64,000 nucleotides of DNA from Collybia mongolica (Eukaryota; Basidiomycota; Agaricomycetes; Agaricales; Clitocybaceae): positions 1,984,001-2,048,000 of the forward strand of contig JAAXNY010000005.1 in NCBI GenBank assembly GCA_013420905.1. The letters run 5' to 3'. Positions 11,250-23,578 of this stretch are shown here, piece by piece. A program made the position numbers and the translations under genes. The notes under the pieces were generated by a model. The model ran no database searches. It saw only the letters and a list, made by a program, of their open reading frames with translations, and was not told the DNA's origin. Position 1 is the stretch's first letter. Every line of letters begins with the position of its first letter.

Positions 11250-12652
11250 ATGATAAAAGAAGATAAACCTACCTTTGTGACTTTGGGGATGTTTATTATC
11301 GACGAATTTGCTTTTCTGGATGATCAAGGACAACCCACTGGTAGGACTCTCCCTCCTCAGGTCGGAACATGACTGTCCTTGTTCATTCGAAGGTGGAATT
11401 TATATCGGGATGTTTAGATTGGCGGTGGAGGAACTTATGCAGCCATTGGTGCTAGAATATGGTAGGGAATGGCGTTATTCTACAGATCGGCTCTTCTTAA
11501 TCAATGTCTTTCATTTAATTTAGGCTCCCTGCTCATCAAATTGGGATGATAGTTGATAAAGGACATGATTTCCCTCCTCCAATCCACGCAAAACTGCTAG
11601 AATACGGTCCAGATATGTGGATTTTCAGAGAACAAAACTTGGGAACGACTCGTGCACTCAACTCTTACAGAGGAGATCATCGAAAGTGAGCTTACCAATG
11701 TCAATGTGACAACCCTACTGATCCTGCGTTAGTTTCGAATATACTACTCCCCGGATACGCATCACCCCTCGCGACCTCTCTAATACAAAGCTCGAAAAAT
11801 GTCCTATGCTGCATTTTATTTGTTCCCCGACCCGCGCTTGCGCTATTATGACCGAAGTTCACGAAATAAATGGCTGGGCTCCCACGACCATCTATGAACC
11901 CATACCCGTGAGTAGTTCTTTACAATGTCACTGAATAGGGTTGAGCATCGAACGAAGGATAGATGCGTTCCGGAGGAATTGCCATCATTAACTAGGGTCC
12001 TACCCTTCATATCAATTTTAAGGTTCGCAACGCTCTTCTGCAACCAGCTATATCTTCAGGTTGTGATATATTGTGGTTGCTATCAATAGTCCTAATGCTG
12101 AGGAAGCACTGGCACTTTTATCGCTTCCACTCCCTCCCACCAGGAGCTCGATAGAAAAGGCTGCTGTCATGTTCCTAGATATTGGGATCGGAGCGAAAGG
12201 GAGCGGTTGTGCGATTATACGAAGCGGAGAAATGGGGGCTTACTTAAGAACGCGCGATACAGAAGGAGTGTGGATCGATGCATTTTGGAGTAGCAACGAC
12301 ACAGGGAAGATCGTGGACGTAACAGGTACTGTGTCTCCGCTTGGTTACATGTGAAGAAAGTGATGATCCTTGTTTTCAGGAGCTGGAAACAGCTTTCTGG
12401 GAGGCTTGGCTGCTGGCCTTTTTCTCACTTCAGGGAACATTGAAGAAGGTATGTTAAAATTTTGATATAATTGACTGATGACATACCTACATTCTGCTAG
12501 CAACACTCTATGCGACCATATCTGCTTCTTTCACTATCGAACAAGAAGGTTTGCCTATGCTGACCCTGTCGCCGGACGCATCACAGAAGTGGAATGACGA
12601 TATTCCCCAAAGAAGGCTGGAGCTCCTGAAGACACGTCACAGGAAACAATAA
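11250..12652 (+). CDS. Mak32-like pfkB-family sugar kinase
   Basis: Exons read MIKEDKPTFVTLGMFIIDEFAFLDD, IGGGGTYAAIGARIWLPAHQIGMIVDKGHDF, GTTRALNSYRGDHRNFEY, MLHFICSPTRACAIM, SILSPNAEEALALLSLP, GSGCAIIRSGEMGAYL and finally IVDVTGAGNSFLGGLAAGLFL, which is the pfkB C-terminal signature. The overall order matches fungal Mak32, needed in yeast for stability of L-A virus satellite particles; its substrate is unknown. The usual catalytic Asp of GAGD is Asn here. The first intron (GTCGG...TTTAG) must be used to keep frame into IGGGGTY. It ends ELLKTRHRKQ at 12650-12652. It converges on NC2-beta with 64 bp between the stops. Confidence 0.85.
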
Positions 12653-12716
12653 ATAGACATTATGTATATACGTACACCATATGCATACAAAAGAATAAGA
12701 ATAAGACGGAATTTTG

Positions 12717-13377
12717 TCATTGTTGTGTGGACTGAAATTTGGCTCGACTCGCTGCGAAAAGCTCTTCTTGCGCTGCCAACAGCTCTGCTTCTGTCAAACC
12801 CGATTGGTCAAATTTTGAAACTTTTTTTTCTCGATCCTGCGGGTAAGGTTAGTAATGGAAGAAATTAAGAGAACTTTGACGAGTACCACTTTTTGTTGTT
12901 GTTTATGGTCTTTCAAAACATCCTCTACTTCATCCTTGAATGTGTCGAACCCAAGTTTCTGCGAAGTGTTGTTACAGCGGGTAAACAAGGGGAATGAGAT
13001 AACTTACCCCCAGAGCCCCAATGATATGCTCTGGCGCTATTGTCTTCTTCGATTCTCCCTCACATATTTCGTTGGCTTCAGACGATATTAGGTGGATGAA
13101 TTCTGCGAGGACTCTGAGCTTGGGAGGAAAATACAATGAGATCGATTACTGTTCACCTACACAACATTCAATGACCAGATCACGCGTCTCTTTTGCGCAA
13201 ACCACATCGCTAGGAAGTAGATCTGAGAACCGAAAGCAGACAATAAGCAAAAATGCAGGTATACGGCTGGCCTGGTGCGGACGCACCAGAAATCATTTTT
13301 GCAACAGTTGCTTTAGGTAATGAAAGATCGTCATCCGTGGGGGGTGGGCCGCCCGACGTTCCTTCGCGGTCTGACAT
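12717..13377 (-). CDS. NCB2: NC2-beta (Dr1) histone-fold transcription regulator
   Basis: Half of the NC2 heterodimer that binds TBP on DNA and blocks TFIIB entry. Five exons give MSDREGTSGGPPTDDDLSLPKATVAKMIS, DLLPSDVVCAKETRDLVIECCV, EFIHLISSEANEICEGESKKTIAPEHIIGALG, KLGFDTFKDEVEDVLKDHKQQQK and DREKKVSKFDQSGLTEAELLAAQEELF. The first three make a complete H2B-like histone fold; the last has the short alpha-helical tail of Dr1. About 145 residues, normal for the family. The start has an acidic Ser/Thr leader as expected. It diverges from the SmF gene with 170 bp between ATGs, so the two probably share a promoter region. Confidence 0.93.
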
Positions 13378-13547
13378 CGTTTAAGAAGAATTACCCAATG
13401 ACTCAAGGCCAGTTAAAGGGTCGCCTTTGTGGGTTTTTCTTGAGCTGAGAATGTTTCCGACGTCTTGTGATGCTTTTATGTCGTTTTGATGATGAACCAT
13501 ATCTCAACTCAATTCGAAGTCCGCACGTGCTCTTTTAAACCTTCACA

Positions 13548-13966
13548 ATGGCTACAGTGCGTATGCGCGGTCCCCGCGAATGTCTCTTGCATGGCTAATC
13601 AGTTTTATAGGTCAACCCCGTTAACCCAAAGCCTTTTATGCAGGAGCTCACAGGAAAGCCTGTTTACGTCAGGTTAAAGTGGGGCCTAGAGTACAAGGGT
13701 TTCCTTGTCAGCACTGATGGGTACATGAATCTTCAAGTAACATCTTTCCTATCGCTACACTATCTCATCCTAACCTGTTCTTATAGCTCGCCAACACGGA
13801 AGAGTTCCAAGATGGACAGTCTAACGGTGCATTGGGAGAAGTGTTTATACGGTGAGCATCAAAACACATCTCTTATCTTTGATCTCTTTCTCATCTCCCT
13901 TTTAGGTGCAACAATGTCCTCTATATTATAAGTTCATTCCAAATATCCCCGTCTCCCATGACCTGA
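13548..13966 (+). CDS. SMX3: Small nuclear ribonucleoprotein SmF
   Basis: Ring subunit of the Sm core of U1, U2, U4 and U5 snRNPs. Four exons give 86 residues: MAT, then [20 protein letters not shown] and [22 protein letters not shown] (Sm1), [22 protein letters not shown] and CNNVLYII (Sm2). The first coding exon is only 9 nt (13548-13556). The length matches the family (about 86). The C-terminus ([11 protein letters not shown]) replaces the usual acidic tail. Diverges from NC2-beta. Confidence 0.95.
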
Positions 13967-14509
13967 CAATGGCCTATTCAACACAGAGAGGCACCGCCAG
14001 AATAACCGCTACAATCCGTTTTGATTTTGTTCGGAAAAAGTCATCGCCGAGGGTTTCAAGCAGTGGTGACAACGGTACACCCTCAAAATCGCAAGATCGC
14101 CATGTTGTATAACATATTCTTGGCTCGCCTCCAGTCATAATGTCGCTAAAATCTGTTGTACCTGGGTAGATAGGCTTTCGATGATGATACCCGTCATTTG
14201 ACGAGATAATGGCAATCATTTTTGAGTTACTTCCCTTCAGTGCTCCAGTGTCATCGCTTCCAAACACCAAGCACATCGTAGCAAACCTGAACTTGAGGCC
14301 ACACATTTTCGGCTTCAAGAGATGTCTTCAAGTTTTACATATGTAGTAATCAGAACGGGACCGAAGCTCTGCACAGCCACATACATCCACGTGTTCTTGG
14401 TACTCCGCTGTGAAGTTTTGCTGACTCGCCACAGCCTGAGTGATTTTTCTCACAACGTTAACTTTAACCACCACCATCGCAGCACTAGTGCTCTCAACAC
14501 TTATTTCAA
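13967..14509. other. Intergenic, no supported gene
   Basis: Holds the SmF 3' flank and the promoter side of the DUF2423 gene. A 114-codon open frame on the minus strand (13974-14318) resembles nothing I know and would run into the SmF 3' end, so it is not called. Confidence 0.4.
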
Positions 14510-15187
14510 ATGGCGAAATCAATACGATCCAAAGCTAAACGAACATTCCGTTCCAAGAAACGTGAAACTGGCGTATACGCCGCAACAGAGGCGGCCCGTT
14601 TGCATCGATTAAATGCCAAACTCGTGTCTGTGGCATCAACAGACAAACAAGGGGATGCACCGGTGGAAAATATTGGGGGAGATGACAATGACATGCCAGG
14701 TTGGTGTTGGTTTGCAGCTTTTGGTGTCATGGATGCGAACGACATCACTATTGAAAGCATGGATGTCCTGACAAATGGGCGATTGGACAACAGTTTGCTG
14801 CGGAGACGAAAATTTCCAGGAATCGGGAGGGCCGAGGCGTGAACATAATCTCTTTTGATCCCTTTTCTTCTGGGAAGAATAGCCGATCATTGACCTATTT
14901 TCAACATTCACAGCGCAGGAGGGCGACACGGCGCAGGAATTAACAGGTTAGCTCTTATAATTCATTAGTATAATTACAAAATCACTAATATGTGAGGCCT
15001 GGCAGAATCGATGGCTATCGATACAGAGATGCCTCAACGCATATCCACCCACGGCCCACGCGGATCGCGACGGGAGGAATGGCGAGCGTCGAAGGGGTTG
15101 GTTGCAAGACCGAATCGGGACGCAATGAATCGTCAAGGAGGGGTTGCTGGTCGTCGGAAAGCGGGCCGGTCAAAGAGAAGAAGATGA
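14510..15187 (+). CDS. DUF2423 family nuclear protein (YBL028C/LLPH-like)
   Basis: The N-terminus MAKSIRSKAKRTFRSKKRE followed by TGVYAATEAARLHRLNAKL is the diagnostic start of this small basic nucleolar family, thought to act in ribosome biogenesis. The C-terminal exon (about 15015-15187) gives RISTHGPRGSRREEWRASKGL and a basic tail, the other family hallmark. An exon ending ACAG at 14950 carries EGDTAQELT and joins the last exon in frame. The exon between is uncertain: exon 1 runs open to about 14842, but reaching EGDTAQELT in frame needs a donor near 14794 (GTTTGC) or another I cannot see. I am sure of both ends and unsure of the middle junction. Confidence 0.8.
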
Positions 15188-15422
15188 TTGATTATTCGCC
15201 TCTGTATGCTTGTAATACATTTATCGTTATACCCACACCTTCACCCGAGATCTGACCCGTAAGACGCAGCAAAGCACACTGGATTTGAGGGAAACGTTCC
15301 ATACTTTAATGTGTGTGATACAAAAAGGCTCTACTAGAAGCATTGACCAAAGTATAAACTTTATCCACCGTCGTGCCAAATTAAGGATATATAAGACGAT
15401 ACCTTCACAACCAGGAAATAGT

Positions 15423-17291
15423 TCAAAGAGTTTTTGGGAACTCAAATGAGCCTTTTTCGTCTTTATCGGAGTGCACTTCCGTATCCCTCGCGGATTGAAG
15501 GTCAACTGAGGACGTTCGATGACTCTGACTTTTGCTGTAAGGGCTATATGGAGAAGTAGCACCCGAAGCACTGACGCCATCATCAGTCCGATGCAAATGA
15601 AAGATCCGTAGAGAATGGAAATACTTACGGAAATTCCGCCATGGTGATATGCTCTGTCGTAACATGGACTTCTGGGCGCGTCATGGCGTATTTTGGAGTT
15701 TTCGGGAGATTAAAGGGTGCGACACTGAGACGAACCGGACTGGTACTTGTGATAGCCGACATGGAGTGAACGTAGACTTCACTAGAGCTGAATGCCAGCA
15801 GTCGGATCACTGCACGACAAGCAGCAATAGATCTATATTGAATAAACATGAGCCTTGTGATGACACGTTATTATGGGCTCGTACGTGACAGTGGCAGCAG
15901 GAATCTATGGTCGTGTCAGCGCTCATGATTGCGTAGGATAGGAGAAACCGATCTGACCGTGGCAACGCTGTTTTCCCACAGAAGACGTGAGAAATGGATG
16001 AGCCGTTGATAGGAGTGGAGGCACATACACATTCATCGGGGCTTATGAGTACCAATAATCAGTTTATAGGATTCGATGAAATGCGCGCAACATATGCTTA
16101 CTGTTCAGATTGAGTACGTTAAGAACCTAAGAATGGTATCAATATTCTGTCATGAGGTAGAAAAAAAGACGCACAGCTGGAATACAGTTTGTTGAGAATG
16201 AAACTACAAAATAGACAAGACCGTCGTGGAAGAGCAACTTCCACAAATCAGTACGAGCGGAGTGCTTTTTGAGCAACGCGACTGCCGTGAAAACAAGAAT
16301 AATCAGGTCGAATCCCATAGCTTGGTGTAAGGCGTGCGTGAGTAAAGGTTTTCCACGACTGTATGTATCACTTACTGTAAAAGAAGGTCGTATTGAGTAA
16401 CGATGGATTAGTGGCGGTGACGACGCAACCCCGAAGAGTATCATCCCAATCAGAGATGACAATGAACATTGTGCGATACAAAAGGGCCCAGTGCGCAAGG
16501 CATAAGACGCCGAGTATACCAATGACCACGCGTTTGCGGTCCCATAATGCGATACTGCCCAAAAGTCAGGCTCCTCGTTTCGATACAACATTTGAACATA
16601 CGTTCGAAGCATAAGAGATGTTGTAGCGCAGAGAATCGTCATATTTCCCGTCCACTGCAATAATGATTAGCGAAGAGACTACCCAGCAGAAACGTAACGC
16701 GCACAGAATTAAAGGTGTATAGGGCCTATCGCAAGACATATGAGCATATAGAAGAAAGCGATGAGCAGAAAGCCACGCACGCCACAGTTAGTCTGACGAG
16801 AGCCGTGAACATCGATTATCTAGTGTGAAATGAGAAGGGAAGCTCACTTTGGTAGTAACCGTGAGCGATATGATTCTGGGAAATTCTCTTTGAATGTGAC
16901 GTGAAAGAAAGACAAGCAATACATACAGTCCGACGAACGCAAACAGCATACAGTAGCGGCAAAGAAAAAAGAAGACTACAGCCTTTTAGGTCGCGCGCAG
17001 CTTGAGTGACGAAGCACTTACTCTGCAAAGGACTTTTTAACAACGACTATATCGGGTGTAAACGGATGAACGTACGAGAGGCCACCTGAATTTTCTACGG
17101 CCGCTAATTAGAGACCATTCGAAGTCACAAGTCGTAAAGAGCTCCCAGACGTAGACACCAAACAGTGCAAAAATGAGTTTCAAAAAAACGTCTGAAATGT
17201 TAAATGCCAGTGAGTGCTTGATTATAGGTTGGTTTGGATGGGATATACCATAGTCTTTCTTGACCTCGCTGGGATCCAACCAATTGACCAT
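15423..17291 (-). CDS. Multipass membrane protein of an agaricomycete-type family, function unknown
   Basis: The start MVNWLDPSEVKKDY and the following LIFALFGVYVWELFTTCDFEWSLISGRRKFRW fit a large lineage-expanded family of seven-helix proteins in mushrooms. Further exons give FFFLCRYCMLFAFVGLYVLLVF, RKRVVIGILGVLCLAHWALLYRTMFIV, LHQAMGFDLIILVFTAVALLK and LFHDGLVYFVVSFSTNCIPAVRLF, that is at least five further hydrophobic helices. After the helices come AACRAVIRLLAFSSSEVYVHS and a Ser-rich cytosolic tail with SPYSPYSKSQSHRTSS, ending KGSFEFPKTL at 15423. It has many short exons, and several internal junctions were not fixed. It may be receptor-like, but no ligand or G-protein contact can be read. 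Confidence 0.65.
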
Positions 17292-18170
17292 CTGGAAGAT
17301 AGTGTCACGAAAATGTGATGAGGCTCGGGAGTGTTGACACCTACGGTCCCCGAGGTAAATGAAAGTGAGGTTTGGGGAGGAGATATCTGGGGCCTTGAGG
17401 TTCGGGGTCAAACTATTTGTGCGGCATCGCACCCTGGAGCTTTAAAAGGTATCAGCGTTTAAGGTGCCGTTCCCAGTGTCCGATCATTGCTTCCATTAAT
17501 TCATGGTTAGCCTTCTCGACTCCGTGAAAGATATCAGAAAAGCTTTCCCCCTATGACGGTAATTATGTCAACCCCTTTGCCAGAACAAAAGGGGCCTGGG
17601 ATGTTCTGCCAAATCTATCAAGGGGGTCATTCCTTCACCGGACATATGCATGGACAGTCGATGCGATCATGCTGGAAATTGGGTCGCTTATGTAAGGCGC
17701 GAAGGAAAAGGTTGGTAGCGGGTTCAGGTGGCACTTCCCCCAAGGTGGAGCCGTTCACTTACTATTTAGTTATGCAAGTTAAGTGAATTGAGCACAAATA
17801 GAGCTAGACTGGTAAGGAGTGGTAAGTGGTCCGCGCAACAAAGTCCGTGGGCAACTTGGATTGTATGGTAGTAGGCTCGGATCGAGCAATAATGCTTCTC
17901 GAGTAGCGTTTTAGGCTTGTCTAAAATGAGGGCTTCTATAACTCTATCTGTACCTGAAAAACTGGGTGTAGCGACGACGCCCTACAAGTTAGAGTTAGAG
18001 TCCCTGAGAACTGAATTAGCGACACCAAGAAAAAGAGTAAAGTTGGTGAGTAAACTGCGTGGATGTGTACGATGATGATGGAGAAAATGATTGAGTCACA
18101 GGCATAGCTGCGTCTAGCGTCTTGTAGTGTATAAAACTCGGTTTTAGCGTAAACAAACATTGGTGATACT
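17292..18170. other. Intergenic, no gene seen
   Basis: About 0.88 kb between the membrane protein start and the Erb1 stop. It holds the promoter of the first and the 3' flank of the second. A 77-codon plus-strand frame near 17553 looks random. No tRNA box pair or repeat was found. Confidence 0.45.
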
Positions 18171-20810
18171 TTAGCTACACCAGACTGTGACTTTACCATC
18201 AGCACCCCCACTCACCAGCCAAGGTTGTCGGGTGCACCACTTGACTTGGAGAACGCCTAGACCCTCTCTGATTTCGTGCCCTCGAAGGATTTTCAGAGGA
18301 ACGATTAATGGATCTGTCATGAGATCATTATAAATCCTAGAGTGGAATATCTGTATGGCTCCATCGTCTGACGACGATGCAAAAAGCGGGTATGTTGGAT
18401 GGAAATGGAGCGACCGTATTGCACGAGTATGGTACCTGAAATGAAAACAGATCAAAACATATTTGGACCGGGCAGTTACAGATGTATACCTGAGTACTTT
18501 GTATGGTTTATCACTGAGTTCCAAATCGAACCAACAGAGTTTTCGATCATAACCACCCACGATAAGATGATCGCCGGACGGATGTACGTCCATGGATGAA
18601 ATCCACTTTATACCGGGTACAAGGGTTTTCAGAATCTTTTGTTCCGACAGGTTGTAGATGCGGACGTATTGTTGGGTCTGTCTTAGGTGGTCGGTGGATG
18701 AACAAGATTTGAGTGTGATATCGGACGTACCGCAACGAAAAAGTGAGGTTGTAAAGGGTGGAATAAGACAAGTTGTATTATACCCTTGACCTTTTTGAAC
18801 GGGGCTTGAGAGTATCTTTTTGTGACCTGGTGAATCCAAACCCCGCCCTGAGTCCCAGTGGCTACAATGTATGAAAGTGAATATAGCAGACAAGGGTCTC
18901 ATGTGGGTAAGAACGTACAAACAGTGGCAAAATAGTCTCCTCTGCGATGCCAAGATATTTGGCTGGGTAGTCCAGACGATGGAGGAAGATGAACTGTTAA
19001 TATTGGGGTGTCAATAGAAGAGGTGTGAGATGGAGGCGTAATCCATTTGACCGGGGATGGGGTAGCAGGGGGAGGAGGTAGTGCTGCAGGAGCGAGAAGA
19101 GCCTGAGTAAGTGACAACACGGAGGCAGAGACATTTGGTGGAATCAAAAAGTGGATCGTATCCTCTCTAATTGAAATACGTCAACAAGAAAGGGCAGGAA
19201 TGAGGCGAAAGCTTACATCCCAACGGTAAAGTAGCTGACATCAGACCTTGGACACCACTCCAGCGAGCCTATTTTTCTTTCAAACTTCCACTTCTTTACT
19301 TCTCGGCCAACCATTACCTCCCACAGACTAACGATACCATCTTCATCTCCACTGACGGCCCATGCACCATCAGGACTTATGCTGAGGCACCTCACACGAC
19401 CTTTAGAGTGATTGAAGGCTAAGCTTTTGTAGTTGGGGAAGGGTTTCAGGCTGCTGGGATTGGGTAGTTTGGGTATCAAGGTGTCAGGGTCAATATTAAG
19501 TTTCACCCTTTGTATTCTCGGTGCAAGATACAGGTCGAGTTGGCGATTGAAACGGTCTTTGATAAACCGGTCATATGCAGGGACTAGTCGAAGTGAGGAA
19601 TACTTTTGGGGAAGATAATCTCGCTCCCGGTCTTCCGCATCCTGAGCTTCCCATTCTTTGCGTTCAGTTTCAGATGGAAGGTATTCTTCTGGGGGGTTAT
19701 ATGATTCCGAATTCGTGGGAAGTCGAGGCTTTGGGGCTGGGAGAGGTGGTGGGTGGGATGTTGAGGGTTCAGACCATATCGAATAAAATGAAAATTTGGA
19801 TGTGGTTTTGGGTTTTGAGGAGATTATACGCCCTTGTCGGATGGCGCGTACAATTTTCATGACCTACGATACATGGAATGAACAAGGGAAAATCAACTTC
19901 CTGGCCAAGCATACCTTTTGTTTTTCCCATTTACTGGGAATCCAGCGACGTTTGGGTTCGGGAGCTGCTGACAAAGGCATTATCTCCTCTTTACCCTTAC
20001 CAGTGAACCATTCAGTCATCGGTTCATAAGGGTCGTAATTGGCGTCTGGGACTTCGTTGGCGTACAGCCTCCTGATAATGTCCAGTTCTTCGGTTGTGAG
20101 AGACTTGTCCATTTGGGCGTTTTTGTCAAATGCAGATGTCCTATTAGGAAACCCATTTCGACTGAGACGTCTTTGTTAAATCGCGAAACTGCAACGACAA
20201 ACCATGCGGATGGATCTTCAACGGTTTGTAGGAATTTATCCAATTCATCGCCCCGTGCAGGCCGCAGGATTTTCTTCCCGTCAATATTGTATCCTACATG
20301 AGGCAAGTCGTCATACCAGTGCATTGGTATGTCTCCAACACGGTTGGGAGCCTAGAACCGCATTTCAGATTGTTAATTTTTGTTGAGAAAATAACCCACG
20401 TCTTCTGTCGAGGAATCAGAGTCATAGTGGGGGTCTATCTCAGGATATACGCGTTTTTGTTGACCAGTAATTTCCGACGTGATGGTCTTGGCTTTGGGAT
20501 ATACGTGCAATTCTGGGTTGTCAGAATCAAATTCTGTATCGCCCTCTCCATCCTCATTATATTCCTCGTCAGAATCGTCCTCGTCTTCATCATCAGCTCC
20601 TTCAACTTCCTCTTCCTCAGTGTCACTCCTTGTGTCGATCCCGGGAAATTCATCGACATGGCCGTCATCCGAGATCGCGTCGTCTCCGAGTCCGTCTTCC
20701 TCGTCGCTCAACATTTCCAGATTCGTATATTCGACGGGTGTTTCAATCATAACCTCCTCAATGGCCTGCTTCCGCTTTCTGGTATTCCTGTTGGGATCCT
20801 TGGTCGCCAT
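18171..20810 (-). CDS. ERB1: Ribosome biogenesis protein Erb1 (BOP1)
   Basis: Subunit of the PeBoW complex (Nop7-Erb1-Ytm1) needed for 27S pre-rRNA processing and 60S assembly in the nucleolus. The exons read MATKDPNRNTRKRKQAIEE, a long acidic stretch, then the BOP1-N domain (HWYDDLPHVGYNIDGKKILRP, DELDKFLQTVEDPSAWF, LTTEELDIIRRLYANEVPDANYDPYEP, MPLSAAPEPKRRWIPSKWE), IVRAIRQGRI, and a C-terminal seven-blade WD40 propeller (GRVRCLSISPDGAWAVSGDEDG, KWISSMDVHPSGDHLIVGGYD, AIRSLHFHPTYPLFASSSDDG, WCTRQPWLVSGGADGKVTVW). The last codons are TGG TGT AGC TAA. Start chosen at 20810 because an upstream in-frame stretch lacks family similarity. Diverges from ARP4 with 184 bp between ATGs. Confidence 0.95.
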
Positions 20811-20994
20811 ACTGGGCAGTCTGTAAAAACAGGATTGATTCAAATTTGAATACGCAGTTGTAAAAAATCTAACATGAGCACGTGCGTTTCTCAATCTTAG
20901 ATGGTGATGACCTTGAATACATACAGGTACAAATAACGCCTCCATTTCCCTAACGCTAAACCTCAACGCGCCGTATTGCTACCAACATACCACA

Positions 20995-22777
20995 ATGGTT
21001 AATTATGGAGGCGGTACGCCTCTTCAAAACTCTCTGAAGTTTCTGAGAAATAACGGTTACTTCTTACATTACAGATGAAGTCGCGGCCATTGTTGTTGAC
21101 ATTGGCACGTCCACTGTGCGCGCAGGGTATGCCGGGGACGATACACCTAGAGCTATAATTCCCACAACTTACGGGTTTCATCACATTCCCTCCGAAGGCG
21201 ATGTCGCGATGGAAGATGCTACTGAGGGTAGCAGCGTTCCACCACCCAAGGGATCCCTCAAATTGTACATTGGGCAGAATGGACCATCACTATGGCGGGA
21301 AGGAATGGAAGTCTCTAATCCTATTGTCGATGGTCTCAGTGTGTTGCATGCCTTAAAATTCATCCTTTTTTCAATTAACATTGATTGCCATAGTTGATGA
21401 CTTCACCGTTATACCACCTCTCATTGAACATGCTCTCACTGACGTGATGCGTTGCGCTCCGTCAGAACATCCCATTCTGGTAACCGAACCGACATGGAAT
21501 ACGCCCGAAAATAGAGAGAGAATGGCTGAGATCATGTTTGAAGAGTTCCAGGTACCCGCTTTCTATATTGCCAATACTGGAGTTCTCAGCGCGTACGTTC
21601 GCCACCTCATTTGACCAGTTGTTTATAATATTCCATCTTCAGTTTCTCTGCTGGAAAAGGGTCTGCCCTTGTTATTGATATTGGTAATACAATGGCCAGT
21701 GTAACACCAGTTGTGGACGGATTCGTCCTTCGGAAAGGTGGTCAATCAGATATGGCGGTTTAATGGATTGGATTTCACTGATTATCTATGTAGGGCTTGC
21801 ATACTCTTCACTACCAAAACTCGTCCATGCCCATGCGCGTCACATTATTGCCGGCAAGCGGATCGATCTGACACCGCACCAATTGATTAGCAATAAATCG
21901 GTACACTTGTCTTTCAACCATGCAACGCGCATAGATTCTGACTTGAGATCAAGCCTGTCGATCCGGGCGCCCCACACCGTGCAGCCCTTCGCGAAGACCG
22001 TATTTCCGGAACGACGGATAGTTGGCGAACATGGTCAGAAACAAAAGAAGTAGAAGAGTGGGTTCAGAGTGTCGTTGGAGTACTGGAACAAGGGTGGAAT
22101 GACCAGTATGTTGTAATAAGGCCAATATCTAATTTCATTTCCCTCTAACTTCTTCGCCTTCTTTGCGCAGAGCTGCTGCATCACGCCCTCCTCGACAATA
22201 TGAGTTTCCTACAGGGTACAGCACCTACTTTGGGCAAGAGCGGTTCTCAATCGGAGAACAATTTTTTTGGCACTCGCCACAGCTGGTGGTATGTTAAATT
22301 TTCTGTTGATATAGCCTCTTTAACTTTCTTTTCCAGCACGGAAATCCGGGTCTTCCCAGACACATCCCCGCACTAATTAGTGACTCTCTTCGCGCATGCG
22401 ACCCTGAATTACGACAAGTTCTTATGGGAAATGTTGTACTTACTGGTGGAGGCAGTCTTTTTCCTGGCTTGAGTGATCGCTTGTCTGCAGAGTTGTCACG
22501 TACATTCCCCCATGTACGTGCCTTGTGACTCACCTCTTCAACTTACTCAACTCGGGAAATGGGGTAGACGAAGATCCATGCACCTGGAAACCCCATTGAG
22601 CGCCGATATGGTGGATGGTTGGGTGGGAGTATCCTCGCGAGTCTCGGGACGTTTCACCAGCTCTGGATCAGTAAAGAGGAGTGGCAGGTATGCTCAGTCT
22701 TTATTATTGTGCATGGCTTATTGCTGATGGTTATAAAGGAACATGGAAAATCCATCGTAGGGCAGAGGTGTAAATGA
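20995..22777 (+). CDS. ARP4: Actin-related protein Arp4 (BAF53 type)
   Basis: Nuclear actin-related subunit of NuA4, SWR1 and INO80 chromatin complexes. A 19 nt first exon (MVNYGG) is followed by [34 protein letters not shown], a Pro/Ser insertion typical of Arp4, [141 protein letters not shown] and [40 protein letters not shown]. The ATP-site phosphate loops are present in altered form ([16 protein letters not shown]), as in other Arp4. It ends SIVGQRCK. Diverges from ERB1. Confidence 0.95.
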
Positions 22778-23578
22778 GGTTTGTTGAAATAATGCAATTT
22801 CTTTTTGACATTTTGTATATTCTGACCGTATTAAAGAGACGTCTAGGTTTCTGAGTTTCTGAGTCGACGCTGTTGCTTTTTGGGTAAAATGAAAATGTTT
22901 GTCTAATGCTTTTCTTTGCTGTGAAGTAATAGCATAATAAATAAATTCAATTTTGCCATACTCCGAGAGCGACGTTTGTGTTACATATAACCTTGGCTTT
23001 GGAACGGAGCACGGCTTGTCCCATGTGCCAACTACCTGCTCTTCTCTCGGCAACCCATCCATTGATATCCATAGTTCGACAACCACAATAGCAGAATAAT
23101 GGGTCTTTCCGACGACCTTAGATTAGGCGTAGTGGACGCTAAGTCAACTGTACCCTCGCCGATAAAACAGCCTACGTCGAGATTGGTGTTTCGTCTGGCC
23201 TTTGTCAGAGCGTCAAATAAAAACTGATGTGAGAAGAAAAAGGTAGAAAAGAGTGTATAGTGGATGGTTTAAAGGGACAACAACGCTCGTAAACGCTGGT
23301 CAAACAGCCTGAGTTACGCGCGTGAAAAACTGTTAAACGCAAATTAAGAATGTAAGAAAGGGGTGTGTGGATATGGGTTGGCGAATTGTTTGGAAAGTAT
23401 AAAAAGGGGCGAAAACCTATTCTCGAACACAATTTTCATCAATATTTCGTCCAGCCAAGCTAAGCCAACCAATAGATATCGTTCTTGTTGTTTGTTGTTG
23501 GTGTTGTTTTCGTTAATCAAGTCCGTAGCCAGGGTGAGAAAGAGGCGAAGAAGCCTAGGCCAATTGACGGATGGACGT
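22778..23578. other. Intergenic between convergent 3' ends, no gene called
   Basis: Lies between ARP4 and the unknown minus-strand gene. A 122-codon minus-strand frame (22718-23086) overlaps the ARP4 3' end and has no known features. AT-rich stretches fit 3' untranslated sequence. Confidence 0.4.

Noticed and set aside
13974..14318. 114-codon minus-strand frame after SmF
   Set aside because: No family features and no matching neighbouring exons.
22718..23086. 122-codon minus-strand frame at the ARP4 3' end
   Set aside because: Overlaps the ARP4 coding end and shows no known motif; likely chance in AT-rich flank.
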